Notes: generated from the sequence alone by a model not told the origin. Positions 24,555 to 34,042 are shown, counted from the stretch's first letter. The stretch: DNA of 64,000 nucleotides from CAZJLP01 sp964546955 (GCA_964546955.1 CAZJLP010000020.1:15946-79945), one strand, 5' to 3'. Numbers and translations: made by a program.

Positions 24555-25616
24555 TTAGTGGTTAGAAACGGGCTGGCGGAGGGTTTCGCCGGGGTTCCAC
24601 CGTCCGATGACCATCGTGGTGACGGCTTGGTCGGGCAGGCCGCGTTCGTGGCGTTCGATCTTGCCCACCAGGACATCCACCGCCGTGGCGCCGATCAAAT
24701 CGCCGTGTTGATACACGCCCGAGATGCGATGCTGCACCGCGGGACACGACAAACTGACCAAGCCCAAGTCCGTCGGCACGCGGAGCTTCAGTCGCAGAAG
24801 GGCTTTTTCCACCAGCTCCGCGTTGTAGGTAATGATTACATCAGGCTTCTCGCGGGTGAGCCAACGCTTGAAGTCCGCGAGGGGAAAGGCCTCGAGGTCC
24901 TCGAGGTTGTCGACGAGGAGCGGACGCGTGCGCCCGATCTTGGGGAGCATTGTTTGCGCGGTGAAAAATCCCGCCTCCCAGCGGCCCTGGAACCGCTCCC
25001 GCTGACTCGAGCGCAACACCAAGCCGGGGCGGCGGTAGCCGAGTTCGTGACACTCCTGGACGGTGCGAAGCGCGCTGAAATAGTGATCGTTTCCGACCGA
25101 GGCCAAGGCCAGCGATTTGGAAGGGACGCCGATACAGACCGCCGCAAAATGGTCCCACCGGAGATCGGGCGGCGACGCGCCGTCCGCCAGAGGCCCCAGG
25201 AGGATGCCTTGGATTCCCCGCGCATAGAGCATGTCACTGAATCGCGACGCCGACATCCCTTCTTGGTGGAGCCAAAATTCCTGCGCCCGGTAGCCGAGGG
25301 TGGCGGCGCGCTCCAAAGCGCCCTGCCGAATCAGCCTCACCGTGGTGGAGGGCGAGCTGCGCCAGGCATCGGGCCGATCCAGCGCACAGACCAGCGCCAG
25401 GACCGGTTGAGCCTTGATCGGCTGGTTGCGACGACGGCTCCGCATCAAGGCCGCGACGAAAGGATTCGGGCGGTAGCCCAGTTCGTCCGCGATTTTGGCG
25501 ATGCGCGCTTTCATCTCCGGGGAGATGTTGGGGCGGTTGCGGAGGCTGAGAGAAACCGCCGAGACGCTTACACCCGCGCGTTCGGCGATATCCTTCATGC
25601 TGACGTTGGGGATCAT
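24555..25616 (-). CDS. LacI-family transcriptional regulator
   Basis: A 353-residue LacI/GalR regulator. N-terminal HTH at residues 5-25 (VSMKDIAERAGVSVSAVSLSL) with hinge region RNRPNISPEMKARIAKIADELGYRPNPFVAALM, then a periplasmic-binding-protein-like effector domain. It is divergent from the TonB receptor gene with 229 bp between, and upstream of an aldarate catabolic cluster, so it is the likely local repressor of that cluster, with a sugar acid or a derivative as inducer. The binding of its own gap is suggested by a palindrome at 25636-25652. Confidence 0.92.
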   Translation of the reverse strand: MIPNVSMKDIAERAGVSVSAVSLSLRNRPNISPEMKARIAKIADELGYRPNPFVAALMRSRRRNQPIKAQPVLALVCALDRPDAWRSSPSTTVRLIRQGALERAATLGYRAQEFWLHQEGMSASRFSDMLYARGIQGILLGPLADGASPPDLRWDHFAAVCIGVPSKSLALASVGNDHYFSALRTVQECHELGYRRPGLVLRSSQRERFQGRWEAGFFTAQTMLPKIGRTRPLLVDNLEDLEAFPLADFKRWLTREKPDVIITYNAELVEKALLRLKLRVPTDLGLVSLSCPAVQHRISGVYQHGDLIGATAVDVLVGKIERHERGLPDQAVTTMVIGRWNPGETLRQPVSNH

Positions 25617-25635
25617 GGGCAGGCGAGGGAGTCAA

Positions 25636-25652
25636 CGATGACACTATCATCG
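25636..25652. promoter_or_regulatory. Candidate LacI operator
   Basis: A 17-bp sequence CGATGACACTATCATCG with 6-bp arms CGATGA/TCATCG, 20 bp upstream of the LacI start codon in the divergent gap with the TonB receptor. Arm length fits a LacI-type site, though the central CpG typical of many LacI operators is absent. Confidence 0.4.
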
Positions 25653-25845
25653 CACTTCCGCGCGTAAATGAAATAGCGGATAGGAATCTGTGTTGCGAAC
25701 ACCCAGCTCCTTGTCGCTGATGGTCAGCGCCCTGTACCAACGCAGCGTTCGCCCCCCTCCCTGCGCATGACTACCGCAGCCTCAACCACGCGGCGATCGC
25801 CCTCTCTCGTTTCCCCTCTGTTACGGGGCACGTAGGAGTAATACC

Positions 25846-28125
25846 ATGCAAACCCTTACTCATCGCATGCGCACGGCACTCGTGCATGTCAGCATCGCGT
25901 TCGTCGGCGCGACCAGTCAGGCCCAACCCGTAGCCCCGGCCGCACCGCCGCCACCCGCGGACGACGTGGTCAGCCTTTCGGAATTCACCGTGCGAGAACG
26001 CGCGGACAACAGCTATCTCTCCGCCGAATCGACCTCCGGTTCGCGGGTGGCCGTGAAAGTCACGGACCTTCCCTACGCGGTGAACACGATCCCCTCGGAA
26101 TTGCTCAAGGATTTCAACGTCCTCGACATCACCGAAGAGCTGGCTTTTGCCAGTTCGGTCTCCGGGCTCGATCAAGGCGGCAACTTCAACGTTCGCGGCT
26201 TCGGCGGCAATATCGTCCTGCGAAACGGCTTCTCGCGCCTCGGCAATTTCGACCGCACCGCCGCGGACCGCATCGAGTTCATCAAAGGTCCGGCCGCCGC
26301 GATCTACGGGCAGACCAACCCGGGCGGCATCGTCAACATCATGACGAAACAGCCGCGCTCGAAACCGCGCCAGACGGTTTTCCTTTCGGCCGGATCGTAC
26401 GACACCACGCGCGAGGAAATCGAAGTGACCGGCCCCGTGCCGATCGGCAGCGGCTCGAAGTTGTCCTATTTGGTCAACGCCTCGTATTTCCACCGCACCT
26501 ACGAAAGCCCGAACCTCGCCACGCGAACGAAATCGGCCTACGCGGTCCTGAAATACGACTTCAGCAAGAACACGAGCCTGAGCGTCGATTTCGACTACAG
26601 TTTCCAGCACAACAACGTGATCGGCATTCCGTTCACCGTCATCCCCGGCAGCCCGGTCCGCTACACGGGGCTGGCGACGGAACTCGCGAATAAACACTAC
26701 TCGTCTCCGACCGACTGGAACGAGCGCGAGGTTTTCAACTACGAGGCGTTTTTCGAACATCGTTTCAGCAGCGTCTTTTCGATGCGCGCCGGTGCGAACG
26801 CCTACAAGAGCCCACGCTACAGCTACGCTTCGATTCTTTCGACGCAGTATGACCCTGCGGTGGGCCAGATGATCAACCGCACCCGCCGGCCGAACTACAG
26901 TTTCCTGATCGGCCGCGGGCAGAGCGCGGCGATCGACTTCGTGGCGAGTTATCCGGTGGCCAAGACGACCAACAAGACTCTGCTCACGGTCGATTACTAC
27001 AGCAACCAGGGCGATCGGCCTACGTTTCAGTCCGCCAGCACGACGTTCGGGCCGACCACCTTGGACGTGAACAATCCGGTTCACACGCCGTATGTGCCCT
27101 TCAATCGCACGGACTACGTCGTGAGCCGGGATCGCTGGGACTACGCCCGCACGCTCGGCACGTTCCTTCGGCACCAGATCTGGATGCTGGAGGATCGGTT
27201 AATTTTCATGGGCGGCGTGCGCTACGACCGCGTGCACAATTACGCGCACGACGCTTTCTCCACGTTTCCGTCCACGAGCCCCCGGGCGGGGCAGCTGCCG
27301 GAGGACGCGCGCTGGGATGGCGACAACGTCAGCACGACGTTCGGCCTGAACTACAAAATCACGCCCGACATCATTTTCTTCGCCAGCCGCAGCGAGTCGT
27401 TTGTGCCCGGTGGTCCCGGCGGATTGAACCTCACGCAGGAGCCACGTGTGTTTTCGCCGAATCAAACGGGACTCGGTTACGAAACCGGCTTCAAGTTCGA
27501 CGCATTCAACCACCGGCTCAGCATGACCACGAGCTTCTACGACATCAGCCTGAAGAACGTGCAAACCCAGGAGGTCGATCCCGCGAATCCCGGCGGCCCG
27601 CTCATCACCCAGTTCGAAGGCGGCCAGGATGCGAAAGGTTTCGAAATCGATATGAACTGGCGGGTGATGGACAACCTGCAGTGGTTGTTTTCCTACGGTT
27701 GGACCGATAGCCGGCTCACCGACCGCGGCAGCGATCTCGACATCATGAGCCGTCAGACCCAACGCATTCCCTTCGATCAGATCGGCTCGGCCTTGAAGTA
27801 TGACATCAACAAGGCGGTCAACGTCTACGTGAGCATGCGCTACGTCGGTTGGACGTATGTGGACAATGCGGGCGGTATACGCGACACGACACCGGGGAGT
27901 CCCACGCTCGGCTTCACGGTGACGCACGACGGCCGCCGTACGATCAAGTCCCCTGCTTATGCGGTTTGGAATGTGGGCGCCGCCTACAAATTCAAGACCG
28001 GCGGCGCTTTGTCGCACACGATCAACGTCACGGCGAAAAACGTCTTCGACAAGTTCTACGTCCAACCGAACCGCAACCTCGGCGACCGCTTCAATGTGCT
28101 GGTTTCGTACAATATCGAACACTGA
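25846..28125 (+). CDS. TonB-dependent outer-membrane receptor
   Basis: A 759-residue receptor preceded by an AGGAG ribosome-binding site. Signal peptide 1-27 (cleavage near SQAQ), a proline-rich spacer, and then the phrase VVSLSEFTVRERADNSYLSA typical of Opitutaceae receptors. Plug domain about 55-190 (KVTDLPYAVNTIP, FNVRGFGGN, RIEFIKGPAAAIYGQTNPGG IVN motif), followed by a 22-strand type beta-barrel to the C-terminus. It imports a ligand using TonB energy. Its place beside a LacI gene and sugar-acid enzymes argues for an oligosaccharide or sugar-acid ligand rather than a siderophore, although the plug resembles siderophore receptors. Confidence 0.9.
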   Translation: MQTLTHRMRTALVHVSIAFVGATSQAQPVAPAAPPPPADDVVSLSEFTVRERADNSYLSAESTSGSRVAVKVTDLPYAVNTIPSELLKDFNVLDITEELAFASSVSGLDQGGNFNVRGFGGNIVLRNGFSRLGNFDRTAADRIEFIKGPAAAIYGQTNPGGIVNIMTKQPRSKPRQTVFLSAGSYDTTREEIEVTGPVPIGSGSKLSYLVNASYFHRTYESPNLATRTKSAYAVLKYDFSKNTSLSVDFDYSFQHNNVIGIPFTVIPGSPVRYTGLATELANKHYSSPTDWNEREVFNYEAFFEHRFSSVFSMRAGANAYKSPRYSYASILSTQYDPAVGQMINRTRRPNYSFLIGRGQSAAIDFVASYPVAKTTNKTLLTVDYYSNQGDRPTFQSASTTFGPTTLDVNNPVHTPYVPFNRTDYVVSRDRWDYARTLGTFLRHQIWMLEDRLIFMGGVRYDRVHNYAHDAFSTFPSTSPRAGQLPEDARWDGDNVSTTFGLNYKITPDIIFFASRSESFVPGGPGGLNLTQEPRVFSPNQTGLGYETGFKFDAFNHRLSMTTSFYDISLKNVQTQEVDPANPGGPLITQFEGGQDAKGFEIDMNWRVMDNLQWLFSYGWTDSRLTDRGSDLDIMSRQTQRIPFDQIGSALKYDINKAVNVYVSMRYVGWTYVDNAGGIRDTTPGSPTLGFTVTHDGRRTIKSPAYAVWNVGAAYKFKTGGALSHTINVTAKNVFDKFYVQPNRNLGDRFNVLVSYNIEH

Positions 28126-28269
28126 CCGGTAAGCCGACGCACGACGACCGCACGGTCCTCCTCTCTTGTTCTCAAACACTCTCCAATCGATGACAACCTG
28201 AACCCCATTCGAGGCATTACACTTGGGGTGGAGTCAAATCCGCCCCGCTGAGAAACAAGATGGTAACGA

Positions 28270-28305
28270 GAACGGAGGCGTGGGAGACGCCTCCGTTCTT
28301 TTTTT
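28270..28305 (+). terminator. Intrinsic terminator after TonB receptor gene
   Basis: A 12-bp perfect stem GAACGGAGGCGT/ACGCCTCCGTTC around GGGAG, followed by seven T residues. It separates the receptor from the enzyme genes downstream. Confidence 0.92.
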
Positions 28306-28350
28306 GGGTGTGGATAAAGACGTCCGGAACAGAAGGTATGTCCGGGGATC

Positions 28351-28726
28351 TTTTTCTTTCTCTCGGAGCGGATCGAAGGTAGGCAAAACGTCCCGGCGAG
28401 CCGTGGGTGGTCTCGATCTCGACTTCGCCTTTTTCAACCATTTTACAGAAGGACGCGAAGGTAACGAAGAGATCTTCGTGGCAGTGAGTTCTCCGGCATT
28501 AGGCGCGTTTAGCGAAACAGATAGATGGGTAGCCGACGGATCTTCGTTTTCTTCGTCATCTTCTGTCCAAATCTGAAAGGCTCGAGGATCGACAAGGAAC
28601 GCTCATTCTTGCTGATTTGCGCTGATCGACTCGCTGGCGCTTGCCGCTACGGGCCCGTCAACCGCCACTCGCTCACACTCGTAGCTACTTCTCGGGCGCT
28701 CCGAGATAAAGAGGGAAGAGAAAGAG
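28351..28726. repeat. Nested repeat island between receptor and GarR-like gene
   Basis: Outer arms at 28351-28370 (TTTTTCTTTCTCTCGGAGCG) and 28697-28726 (CGCTCCGAGATAAAGAGGGA...) pair across 325 bp. Inside lie a single GGTAGGG arm (28374-28405), block E (28406-28460; ACCATTTTACA, AAGGACGCGAAGG) and a compressed repeat A (28600-28690). Blocks E and A occur in the same order at 34627-34951. No gene is supported between 28126 and 28883. Confidence 0.7.
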
Positions 28727-28883
28727 TTGCAGCCGCGGTGCGGCTGCAAAACACCCTTGCCCTACCCCCACCCGCCGGTTCAAACATCGCGAGCAGACAC
28801 GTGACCGCCCCCTTTAGGCCCTGCCGGCTAGAGGGTCTCCCTCTCCTTACTTCCCCCCTTCCTCTCAGAACGCGCAATCGACT

Positions 28884-29759
28884 ATGCCTACACTTCCTGC
28901 AATCGCATTCATCGGCACCGGCGTCATGGGCCGCAGCATGGCGGGGCATCTGCTGAAAGCCGGCCACGCCGTCCACGTCTACAATCGCACGCGCGAAAAA
29001 GCGCAGACTCTGATCGAGGCCGGGGCCCAGTGGCACGATTCCGCCGGTCAGGCTGCGGCCGCGGCGGAGACCGTCGTGACCATGCTGGGTTTTCCGACGG
29101 ATGTTGAGGAAACCTACCTCGGGCCCAAGGGCATCGTCGCATCGGCGAAGCCGGGAACGCTCCTCATCGACATGACGACCTCGAGCCCCGCGCTCGCTCG
29201 GTGCGTCGCCGAAGCGGCCGCGGGACGCGGCCTGATTGCCCTCGATGCACCGGTCTCAGGCGGAGACATCGGAGCGCGCGAGGCGCGCCTCGTCATCATG
29301 GCCGGCGGCGACGAAGCCGGCTTCCAACGCGCTTTGCCGGTGTTGTCCCTGATGGGAAAGAACATTGTCCGCCACGGCGGCCCCGGCTCCGGTCAGCACT
29401 GCAAGATGGCAAATCAGATCGCCGTCGCGGCAGGCATGCTCGCCTGGGTGGAAGCCCTGGCCTACGCCCAAAAGGCGGGCCTCGAACCCACCCGCGTGCT
29501 GGAAAGCATCAGTGGCGGAGCGGCCGGAAGCTGGGCCATGACCAACCTCGCTCCGAGGGCGTTGAGCGGAAACTACGCGCCGGGCTTCTACGTGAAGCAT
29601 TTTCTGAAAGACATGCGCATCGCCCTCGAAGCCGCGGCCGAGATGAAACTCGACCTTCCGGGTCTCGCGTGCGCCAAAAAGCTCTACGACCAAGTCGCCG
29701 CAAAAGGCTGGGAAGACTGCGGAACGCAAGCCCTCTACCGCCTGTACACCGCGTCATGA
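28884..29759 (+). CDS. 2-hydroxy-3-oxopropionate reductase-like (GarR/3-hydroxyisobutyrate dehydrogenase family)
   Basis: A 291-residue NAD(P)-dependent beta-hydroxyacid dehydrogenase. N-terminal GTGVMG at residues 11-16, substrate-binding DAPVSGGDIGAREA at 121-134, catalytic K174 in GQHCKMANQIA. The family includes tartronate semialdehyde reductase GarR, which makes glycerate. That role is favoured here because the gene overlaps a GarL-like aldolase gene by ATGA and a glucarate-dehydratase relative follows. 3-hydroxyisobutyrate dehydrogenase is the alternative, but no valine pathway genes are present. Confidence 0.85.
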   Translation: MPTLPAIAFIGTGVMGRSMAGHLLKAGHAVHVYNRTREKAQTLIEAGAQWHDSAGQAAAAAETVVTMLGFPTDVEETYLGPKGIVASAKPGTLLIDMTTSSPALARCVAEAAAGRGLIALDAPVSGGDIGAREARLVIMAGGDEAGFQRALPVLSLMGKNIVRHGGPGSGQHCKMANQIAVAAGMLAWVEALAYAQKAGLEPTRVLESISGGAAGSWAMTNLAPRALSGNYAPGFYVKHFLKDMRIALEAAAEMKLDLPGLACAKKLYDQVAAKGWEDCGTQALYRLYTAS

Positions 29760-30523
29760 AACTCACCGGCGATTTTCGACGCCGCGTGCTCGCGCGGGAG
29801 TGGCTCGGCGGCACGTTCCTGAATCTCGGGTCGCCTCTCACCGTCGAGATGGCGGGCTGCGCCGGATTCGACTGGCTCCTTCTCGATCACGAGCACGGCC
29901 CTGGCAGCGACCAAACGATCCTGCATCAGCTTCAGGCGGCCGCCGCCACCCCCGCGACCGCGATCGTCCGCATCGCGGCGAACGAACCGCCCCGGTTCAA
30001 ACGGGTCCTCGATATCGGCGCCGGTGGGGTGATGGTGCCCTGGGTCAGCACAGCGGACGAGGCACGCGCCGCGGTTTCATCGCTGCGCTATCCCCCGCGC
30101 GGAATTCGCGGCGTCGCAAAATTGAACCGCGCTTGTTCCTTCGGCGCCAGTTTCGACGAGTATTATGCGCATGCCCACGAGTGGCTCGTCACCATGGCCC
30201 AGATCGAGACGCCCGAGGGCGTGGCCAATGCGGCGGAGATCGCGGCGGTCGACGGCGTGGATGTGCTCTTCGTCGGTCCGACGGACCTGACGACGGCGCT
30301 AGGGATTCAATCGCAGTTCGAGCATCCCCTGTATCTCGACGCCTTGCAGAAGGTCGCCGCCGCGGCGAAGAACGCAGGCAAAGCGACGGGAATCCTGCTG
30401 CTCAATCCGGCGCAACTCCCGCGCATCCGCGAGTTAGGCATCACGGTCGTGGCGCTGGGCAGCGATGGCGGCGGAGTGAACGGCGCGCTGCTCGGGTACG
30501 CGGCTACGCTGCGGGGAAAGTGA
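29756..30523 (+). CDS. HpcH/HpaI-family aldolase, GarL-like
   Basis: A 255-residue class II aldolase. The ATG at 29756 overlaps the previous stop (ATGA), which fixes the start; upstream codons in the same frame are a shadow of the preceding gene. Family residues: DHEHGP near residue 44 (base histidine), RIAANEPPRFKRVLDIGAGGV, metal-binding glutamate in QIETPEGV and aspartate in FVGPTDL. GarL splits 5-keto-4-deoxy-D-glucarate or 2-keto-3-deoxyglucarate into pyruvate and tartronate semialdehyde, and the latter would be reduced by the upstream gene's product. HpaI-type 4-hydroxy-2-oxoheptanedioate aldolase is an alternative. Confidence 0.85.
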   Translation: MKLTGDFRRRVLAREWLGGTFLNLGSPLTVEMAGCAGFDWLLLDHEHGPGSDQTILHQLQAAAATPATAIVRIAANEPPRFKRVLDIGAGGVMVPWVSTADEARAAVSSLRYPPRGIRGVAKLNRACSFGASFDEYYAHAHEWLVTMAQIETPEGVANAAEIAAVDGVDVLFVGPTDLTTALGIQSQFEHPLYLDALQKVAAAAKNAGKATGILLLNPAQLPRIRELGITVVALGSDGGGVNGALLGYAATLRGK

Positions 30524-30717
30524 ACTCGAACCGGCTGGCCTAGTGAGAGTCGCACTTTGCTGAGCAGACCGTGAAATGAATCCCCGGAATGAGATAAAGC
30601 GTAAAGAGCCTCTGGAAAACTCCGGCGAAGAGCGGATCGGGGTGATACGCGACCTCCGGGCGCGTTGGCTTGGAGCGCGCGCTCCTCGTAGAAAAACGCC
30701 GAAAACGCGCTCAGGAC

Positions 30718-30853
30718 TTTCTCGTTCCTCTTTCTTCTCTCCTCTTTCTCTCAATCTTTCTTCCTCCACCGAGATGCCAGCCGGGCTCGAGTCCGGTGCG
30801 AGTACGCGGTCGGAGTGGCTTCTCTGTAGAAGAGGAAAGATTAAGAGAAAGAT
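30718..30853. repeat. Polypyrimidine/polypurine hairpin, copy 3
   Basis: A pyrimidine arm (about 30718-30767; CTCTTTCTCTCAATCTTTCTT) pairs with a purine arm at 30826-30853 (AGGAAAGATTAAGAGAAAGA). The spacer contains its own hairpin around CCGGGCTCGAGTCCGG. It lies in the gap 30524-30955, which holds no supported gene and separates the aldolase and dehydratase genes, so these may have separate promoters. Confidence 0.7.
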
Positions 30854-30955
30854 GGCGGGGCGGCCGCCCCCGGGTGCTGGCGCTCGCCGCTACAACTTCA
30901 CTTTCAATTCGAAACGCTAAACTGAAACTACGGCCGCAGGCCGCGCTCTCCCCCC

Positions 30956-32245
30956 ATGCGAATCACGGAAATGCACATCACGCCGATTGCGCTCGGCGAT
31001 CCTCCCTTGTTAAACGCCGCCGGTCTGCACGCGCCTTATTGTCTGCGGACGGTGATCGAACTCGTCACGAACACGGGGCTGCGGGGGCTGGCGGAAGTTC
31101 CGGGCAGCGCGGCGATCGATGAGGCGCTCGCCAACGTGCGCGACGCCGTGATTGGCTCGGACCCGCTCAACTGGAACGCGCTCAAGGCCAAGCTGATTCA
31201 ATTCGCCGCGCCGGAAACGGCCGCCTCCCGGGGAGACAAACCGTGGGACGGCCGGAAGATCGTCCAGGTCTACAGCGCCATGAACGTGGCGTGTTTGGAT
31301 ATTCAAGGGAAAGCGTACGGCGTTCCCGTCGCCCAACTCCTCGGCGGCATCGTGCGCGAGCGGGTGCCGTACTCGGCGTACCTGTTCTATAAGTACGAAG
31401 GAGCCGGCGGCGATCTCGCCTTCGGCACGGATCCCAAGGCGACCGGCTGGGCGGCCGCGCGTCAGAAACAGGCGCTCGAGAACCCGGACGAGATCGTGGC
31501 CCAGGCTCATGCGATGGTGAAGGAGTTCGGTTTCAAATCGATCAAGCTGAAAGGCGGGGTGTTCGAACCCGCGATCGAAGTCGCCAGCATGAAGGCGCTG
31601 CACAAGGCGTTCGGGCCGAATGTTCCGCTTCGCCTCGATCCCAACGCGCTGTGGACGGTCGACACGGCGATCAAGTACGGCAAGGAGCTCGAAGGCATTC
31701 TGGAGTATTTTGAGGATCCCACACGCGGCCAGGACGGCATGGCGACGGTGCGCAAAGCACTAAAGATGCCGCTGGCGACGAACATGTGCACAACGTCGTT
31801 CGACGACCTTCCTGGCAGCATCAAGCACGAGTCGGAGGATATCATTCTCACCGACCACCACTTCTGGGGCGGCCTCCACTCCTCCATGGAGCTGGCGGCG
31901 TTCTGTCGAATTTTCCGCCGCGGCGTATCGATGCATTCGAACAATCACGCGGGAATTTCGCTCGCGGCCATGACCCACCTGGGCGCCGCGATGCCGAATC
32001 TGAGCTATGCGCTCGACACCCACTATCCCTGGCAATGGGAAGAAATCATCGTCGGCGGCAGGATTAAATTCGAGGATGGGTGCGTTGTCCTCCCGAAAGG
32101 GCCGGGCCTCGGCGTCGAACTCGACCGCCCCGCCCTCGCTCGCGCTCACGAAACCTACAAGCGCTGCGGGATCAAAGAGCGCAACGACGAGCCAGAGATG
32201 CAGAAGAAGGTGCCAGGGTGGAAATTCAAAGCCGTGCGTTGGTAG
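30956..32245 (+). CDS. Glucarate dehydratase family protein (enolase superfamily)
   Basis: A 429-residue enolase-superfamily enzyme similar along its length to D-glucarate dehydratase. N-terminal capping domain 1-135; barrel with the K-x-K pair in SIKLKGGV, metal ligands in RLDPNALW and FEDPT, NMCTTSF, DHHFWGG, and catalytic histidine in HSNNHAGISLAAMTHL; C-terminal GPGLGVELD. The family removes water from an acid sugar to give a 5-keto-4-deoxy product, which is what a GarL aldolase uses. One change near the active site (NNHAGIS against NNHFDIS in the E. coli enzyme) may indicate a different aldarate or uronate-derived substrate. Confidence 0.85.
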   Translation: MRITEMHITPIALGDPPLLNAAGLHAPYCLRTVIELVTNTGLRGLAEVPGSAAIDEALANVRDAVIGSDPLNWNALKAKLIQFAAPETAASRGDKPWDGRKIVQVYSAMNVACLDIQGKAYGVPVAQLLGGIVRERVPYSAYLFYKYEGAGGDLAFGTDPKATGWAAARQKQALENPDEIVAQAHAMVKEFGFKSIKLKGGVFEPAIEVASMKALHKAFGPNVPLRLDPNALWTVDTAIKYGKELEGILEYFEDPTRGQDGMATVRKALKMPLATNMCTTSFDDLPGSIKHESEDIILTDHHFWGGLHSSMELAAFCRIFRRGVSMHSNNHAGISLAAMTHLGAAMPNLSYALDTHYPWQWEEIIVGGRIKFEDGCVVLPKGPGLGVELDRPALARAHETYKRCGIKERNDEPEMQKKVPGWKFKAVRW

Positions 32246-32262
32246 TGGCCGCTTTGAATTTC

Positions 32263-32477
32263 GGTTTTGAGTTTTGAGTATTGAGTAACCGATCCCGACT
32301 CGCTGGCGCTCGCGACTACGGGGCAGAAATAAGCGATAAGTAGTCAGCAACAAGCAATGGGTCGAGGTCGATCCTGCCACTCGCTCGCGCTCGTAGCTAC
32401 TTTCCCGCGATCAAACTGGAATCGCTCCGTGCCCTCCTGCTCGTCCTGTTCCGACCTCTGTGTCGCAAAACAAAGCT
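32263..32477. repeat. Composite repeat A, copy 2
   Basis: Same block order as copy 1 (24221-24426) over about 215 bp, with perhaps 80 percent identity by eye. It fills half of the gap 32246-32647, and a small hairpin repeat follows at 32539-32559. No gene is supported in the gap. Confidence 0.8.
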
Positions 32478-32538
32478 TCACCTTCGTCCACTTCGAATCC
32501 TTCGCGAGACACAACCCGAGCTCACGCCGATTCGAACC

Positions 32539-32559
32539 AACCTGCCGGGACGGCAGGTT
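32539..32559. repeat. Small hairpin repeat, copy 2
   Basis: Identical over 21 bp to 7281-7301 (arms AACCTGCCG/CGGCAGGTT). Confidence 0.7.
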
Positions 32560-32647
32560 CCGCTTTGGGAATACCACACGTGCCAGCACAGGTAGCACGC
32601 GTGTGAACCCAAAAAACCAAAACCGGGCGGCCCCCGTGGACCGCCCC

Positions 32648-33745
32648 CTATTTCACCAGCGGAATCGCCACATTCCAGCTCGTGGTCATGTTGGCGAAGC
32701 CGCCAGGGCCATCGCCGCTGGCGGCGAAAAGCATCACGGGGCGGCCGTTTTCGAAAAGAAGGAAGGGGCGATCCATTTGTCCCATGACCTGTTCCTTGCC
32801 GTCACTCCATGTCACCTTACGGCTATAAGCCTTGGGATTGGCGGCGAGCTTCCAATTCTTGCCGTCAGGAGAATAGGCGTGAATCCCGGCGTGTTTCTCG
32901 CCGGCGAGTTTCCCAGTCATGTCCTTTGCAATCATTTCGTACCCGCCTTCCGGGCTCTGCCAGACAAACGGATCCTCGACTTCGCCGAAATGGTCGGGGC
33001 TGAACAGCGGCTGATCGCTGATCACTTCATACGGTCCAAGATAGTTTTTCGCTTTTGCGGCGCTCAGCACCATGGCGCCGTGCTTGCCCTTATCATTATA
33101 ACGACGCGCCTTGAACATCAGGAAGACGGAGCCGTCCTTGTGCACCGTGGGCGCAGGATTCGAAGTCAGAAAACTATAGTATGTGCCCGGTTTTGTATCG
33201 AGAATCGGTTTGTCGAACCGTTGCCAGGGACCGCTGAGGCTCTTGGAAGTCGCGAGGCCGATGCGCTTGTTGGCCCGGGCCACGATGCAGCGGTGGTCGT
33301 CGAGATTGAATTTCTCACCTCGCGGCGCGTCGTCCAGCGGGTGCGTGCTGCCCATGTAGTACAATAGATAGGTGTCACCGTGTTTGGTGATCGATGGATT
33401 GTGCGTAGCGCGGCCGTCCCAGTACTCCACCCCCCGCGCGGGCAGGACGACTTCCTTGAAGGTGTAAGGACCTTCGGGTTTGTCGGCGACGGCTCGGACC
33501 ACCTCGGAATTGGTCATCCAACCCGGATGGAAGGTGATGTCTTTGGGCCAGCGCGACGCGAACATGTGATACTTGCCGTCGTCCCCTTTGATCACGGACC
33601 CATCCCAGACCCAGTAACCCTCCATACGAAAACCGCCTTCCCGTGGCACCACGCCCAACTTCGGAAACGGGAGCGGCTCCGCTAGGCCGGCTGCAGCCAG
33701 GATAAGGGAGAGCGAGAAAAAGACGAGAGAACGAAATAAGGTCAT
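32648..33745 (-). CDS. Secreted GH43-like five-bladed beta-propeller glycoside hydrolase
   Basis: A 365-residue exported protein (signal peptide 1-22, SLILAAAGLAE). The pattern YWVWDGSVIKGDDGKYHMFASRW, WDGRATHNPSITKHGDTYLLYYMG, LTSNPAPTVHKDGSVFLMFKARR, EDPFVWQSPEGGYEMIAKD is that of GH43/GH117-related propellers, in which three acidic residues at the blade tops act in catalysis (candidates D28, E/D in the THNP and EDPF blades). It is the extracytoplasmic hydrolase of the carbohydrate locus and could release the sugar acid taken up by the TonB receptor. Substrate not assignable. Convergent with the dehydratase gene. Confidence 0.78.
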   Translation of the reverse strand: MTLFRSLVFFSLSLILAAAGLAEPLPFPKLGVVPREGGFRMEGYWVWDGSVIKGDDGKYHMFASRWPKDITFHPGWMTNSEVVRAVADKPEGPYTFKEVVLPARGVEYWDGRATHNPSITKHGDTYLLYYMGSTHPLDDAPRGEKFNLDDHRCIVARANKRIGLATSKSLSGPWQRFDKPILDTKPGTYYSFLTSNPAPTVHKDGSVFLMFKARRYNDKGKHGAMVLSAAKAKNYLGPYEVISDQPLFSPDHFGEVEDPFVWQSPEGGYEMIAKDMTGKLAGEKHAGIHAYSPDGKNWKLAANPKAYSRKVTWSDGKEQVMGQMDRPFLLFENGRPVMLFAASGDGPGGFANMTTSWNVAIPLVK

Positions 33746-33832
33746 GGGTAGTATGAGGGTTGTCTCAAAGTTTCAGCGAGATAGGCGCACAGTAAAGGCG
33801 ATAGCGTACGCTAAAAGTCAAAAGCTTGGAGT

Positions 33833-33975
33833 TGCCGAGAGCCAAGAGCTTAGAAACGGAGTGGTGAGAGCGGTTCCGGTTTGTCCTTCTCGAGCGCAGC
33901 GAAGGATGACAAACGCTGGTGGAAACGGAGCCATCTGCTATCGCGACTCAGCTCTCAGCCCTGAGTTTCTCGGCC
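33833..33975. repeat. Nested hairpin island with compact GTCATCC element
   Basis: Imperfect outer arms (33833-33856, GCCGAGAGCCAAGAGCTTAG; 33946-33975, ACTCAGCTCTCAGCCCTGAG) enclose a compact palindrome at 33879-33914 with ends GTTTGTC/GACAAAC and centre CTTCTCGAGCGCAGCGAAG, a short version of the element at 58336-58421. The gap 33746-34042 has no supported gene. Confidence 0.6.
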
Positions 33976-34042
33976 AATTGACTACAAATTACAATCGGCC
34001 TTTCCAATGGCGTTCGGGGCATTTTCGGCCTAGGATGAGCAG

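Noticed and set aside
25846..28125. Siderophore receptor
   Set aside because: The plug resembles siderophore receptors, but the flanking LacI regulator and sugar-acid enzymes make a carbohydrate ligand more likely; the substrate is left open.
29201..29755. Extended N-terminus for the GarL-like aldolase
   Set aside because: These codons are an out-of-frame reading of the GarR-like gene; the ATGA overlap at 29756 gives the normal aldolase start.
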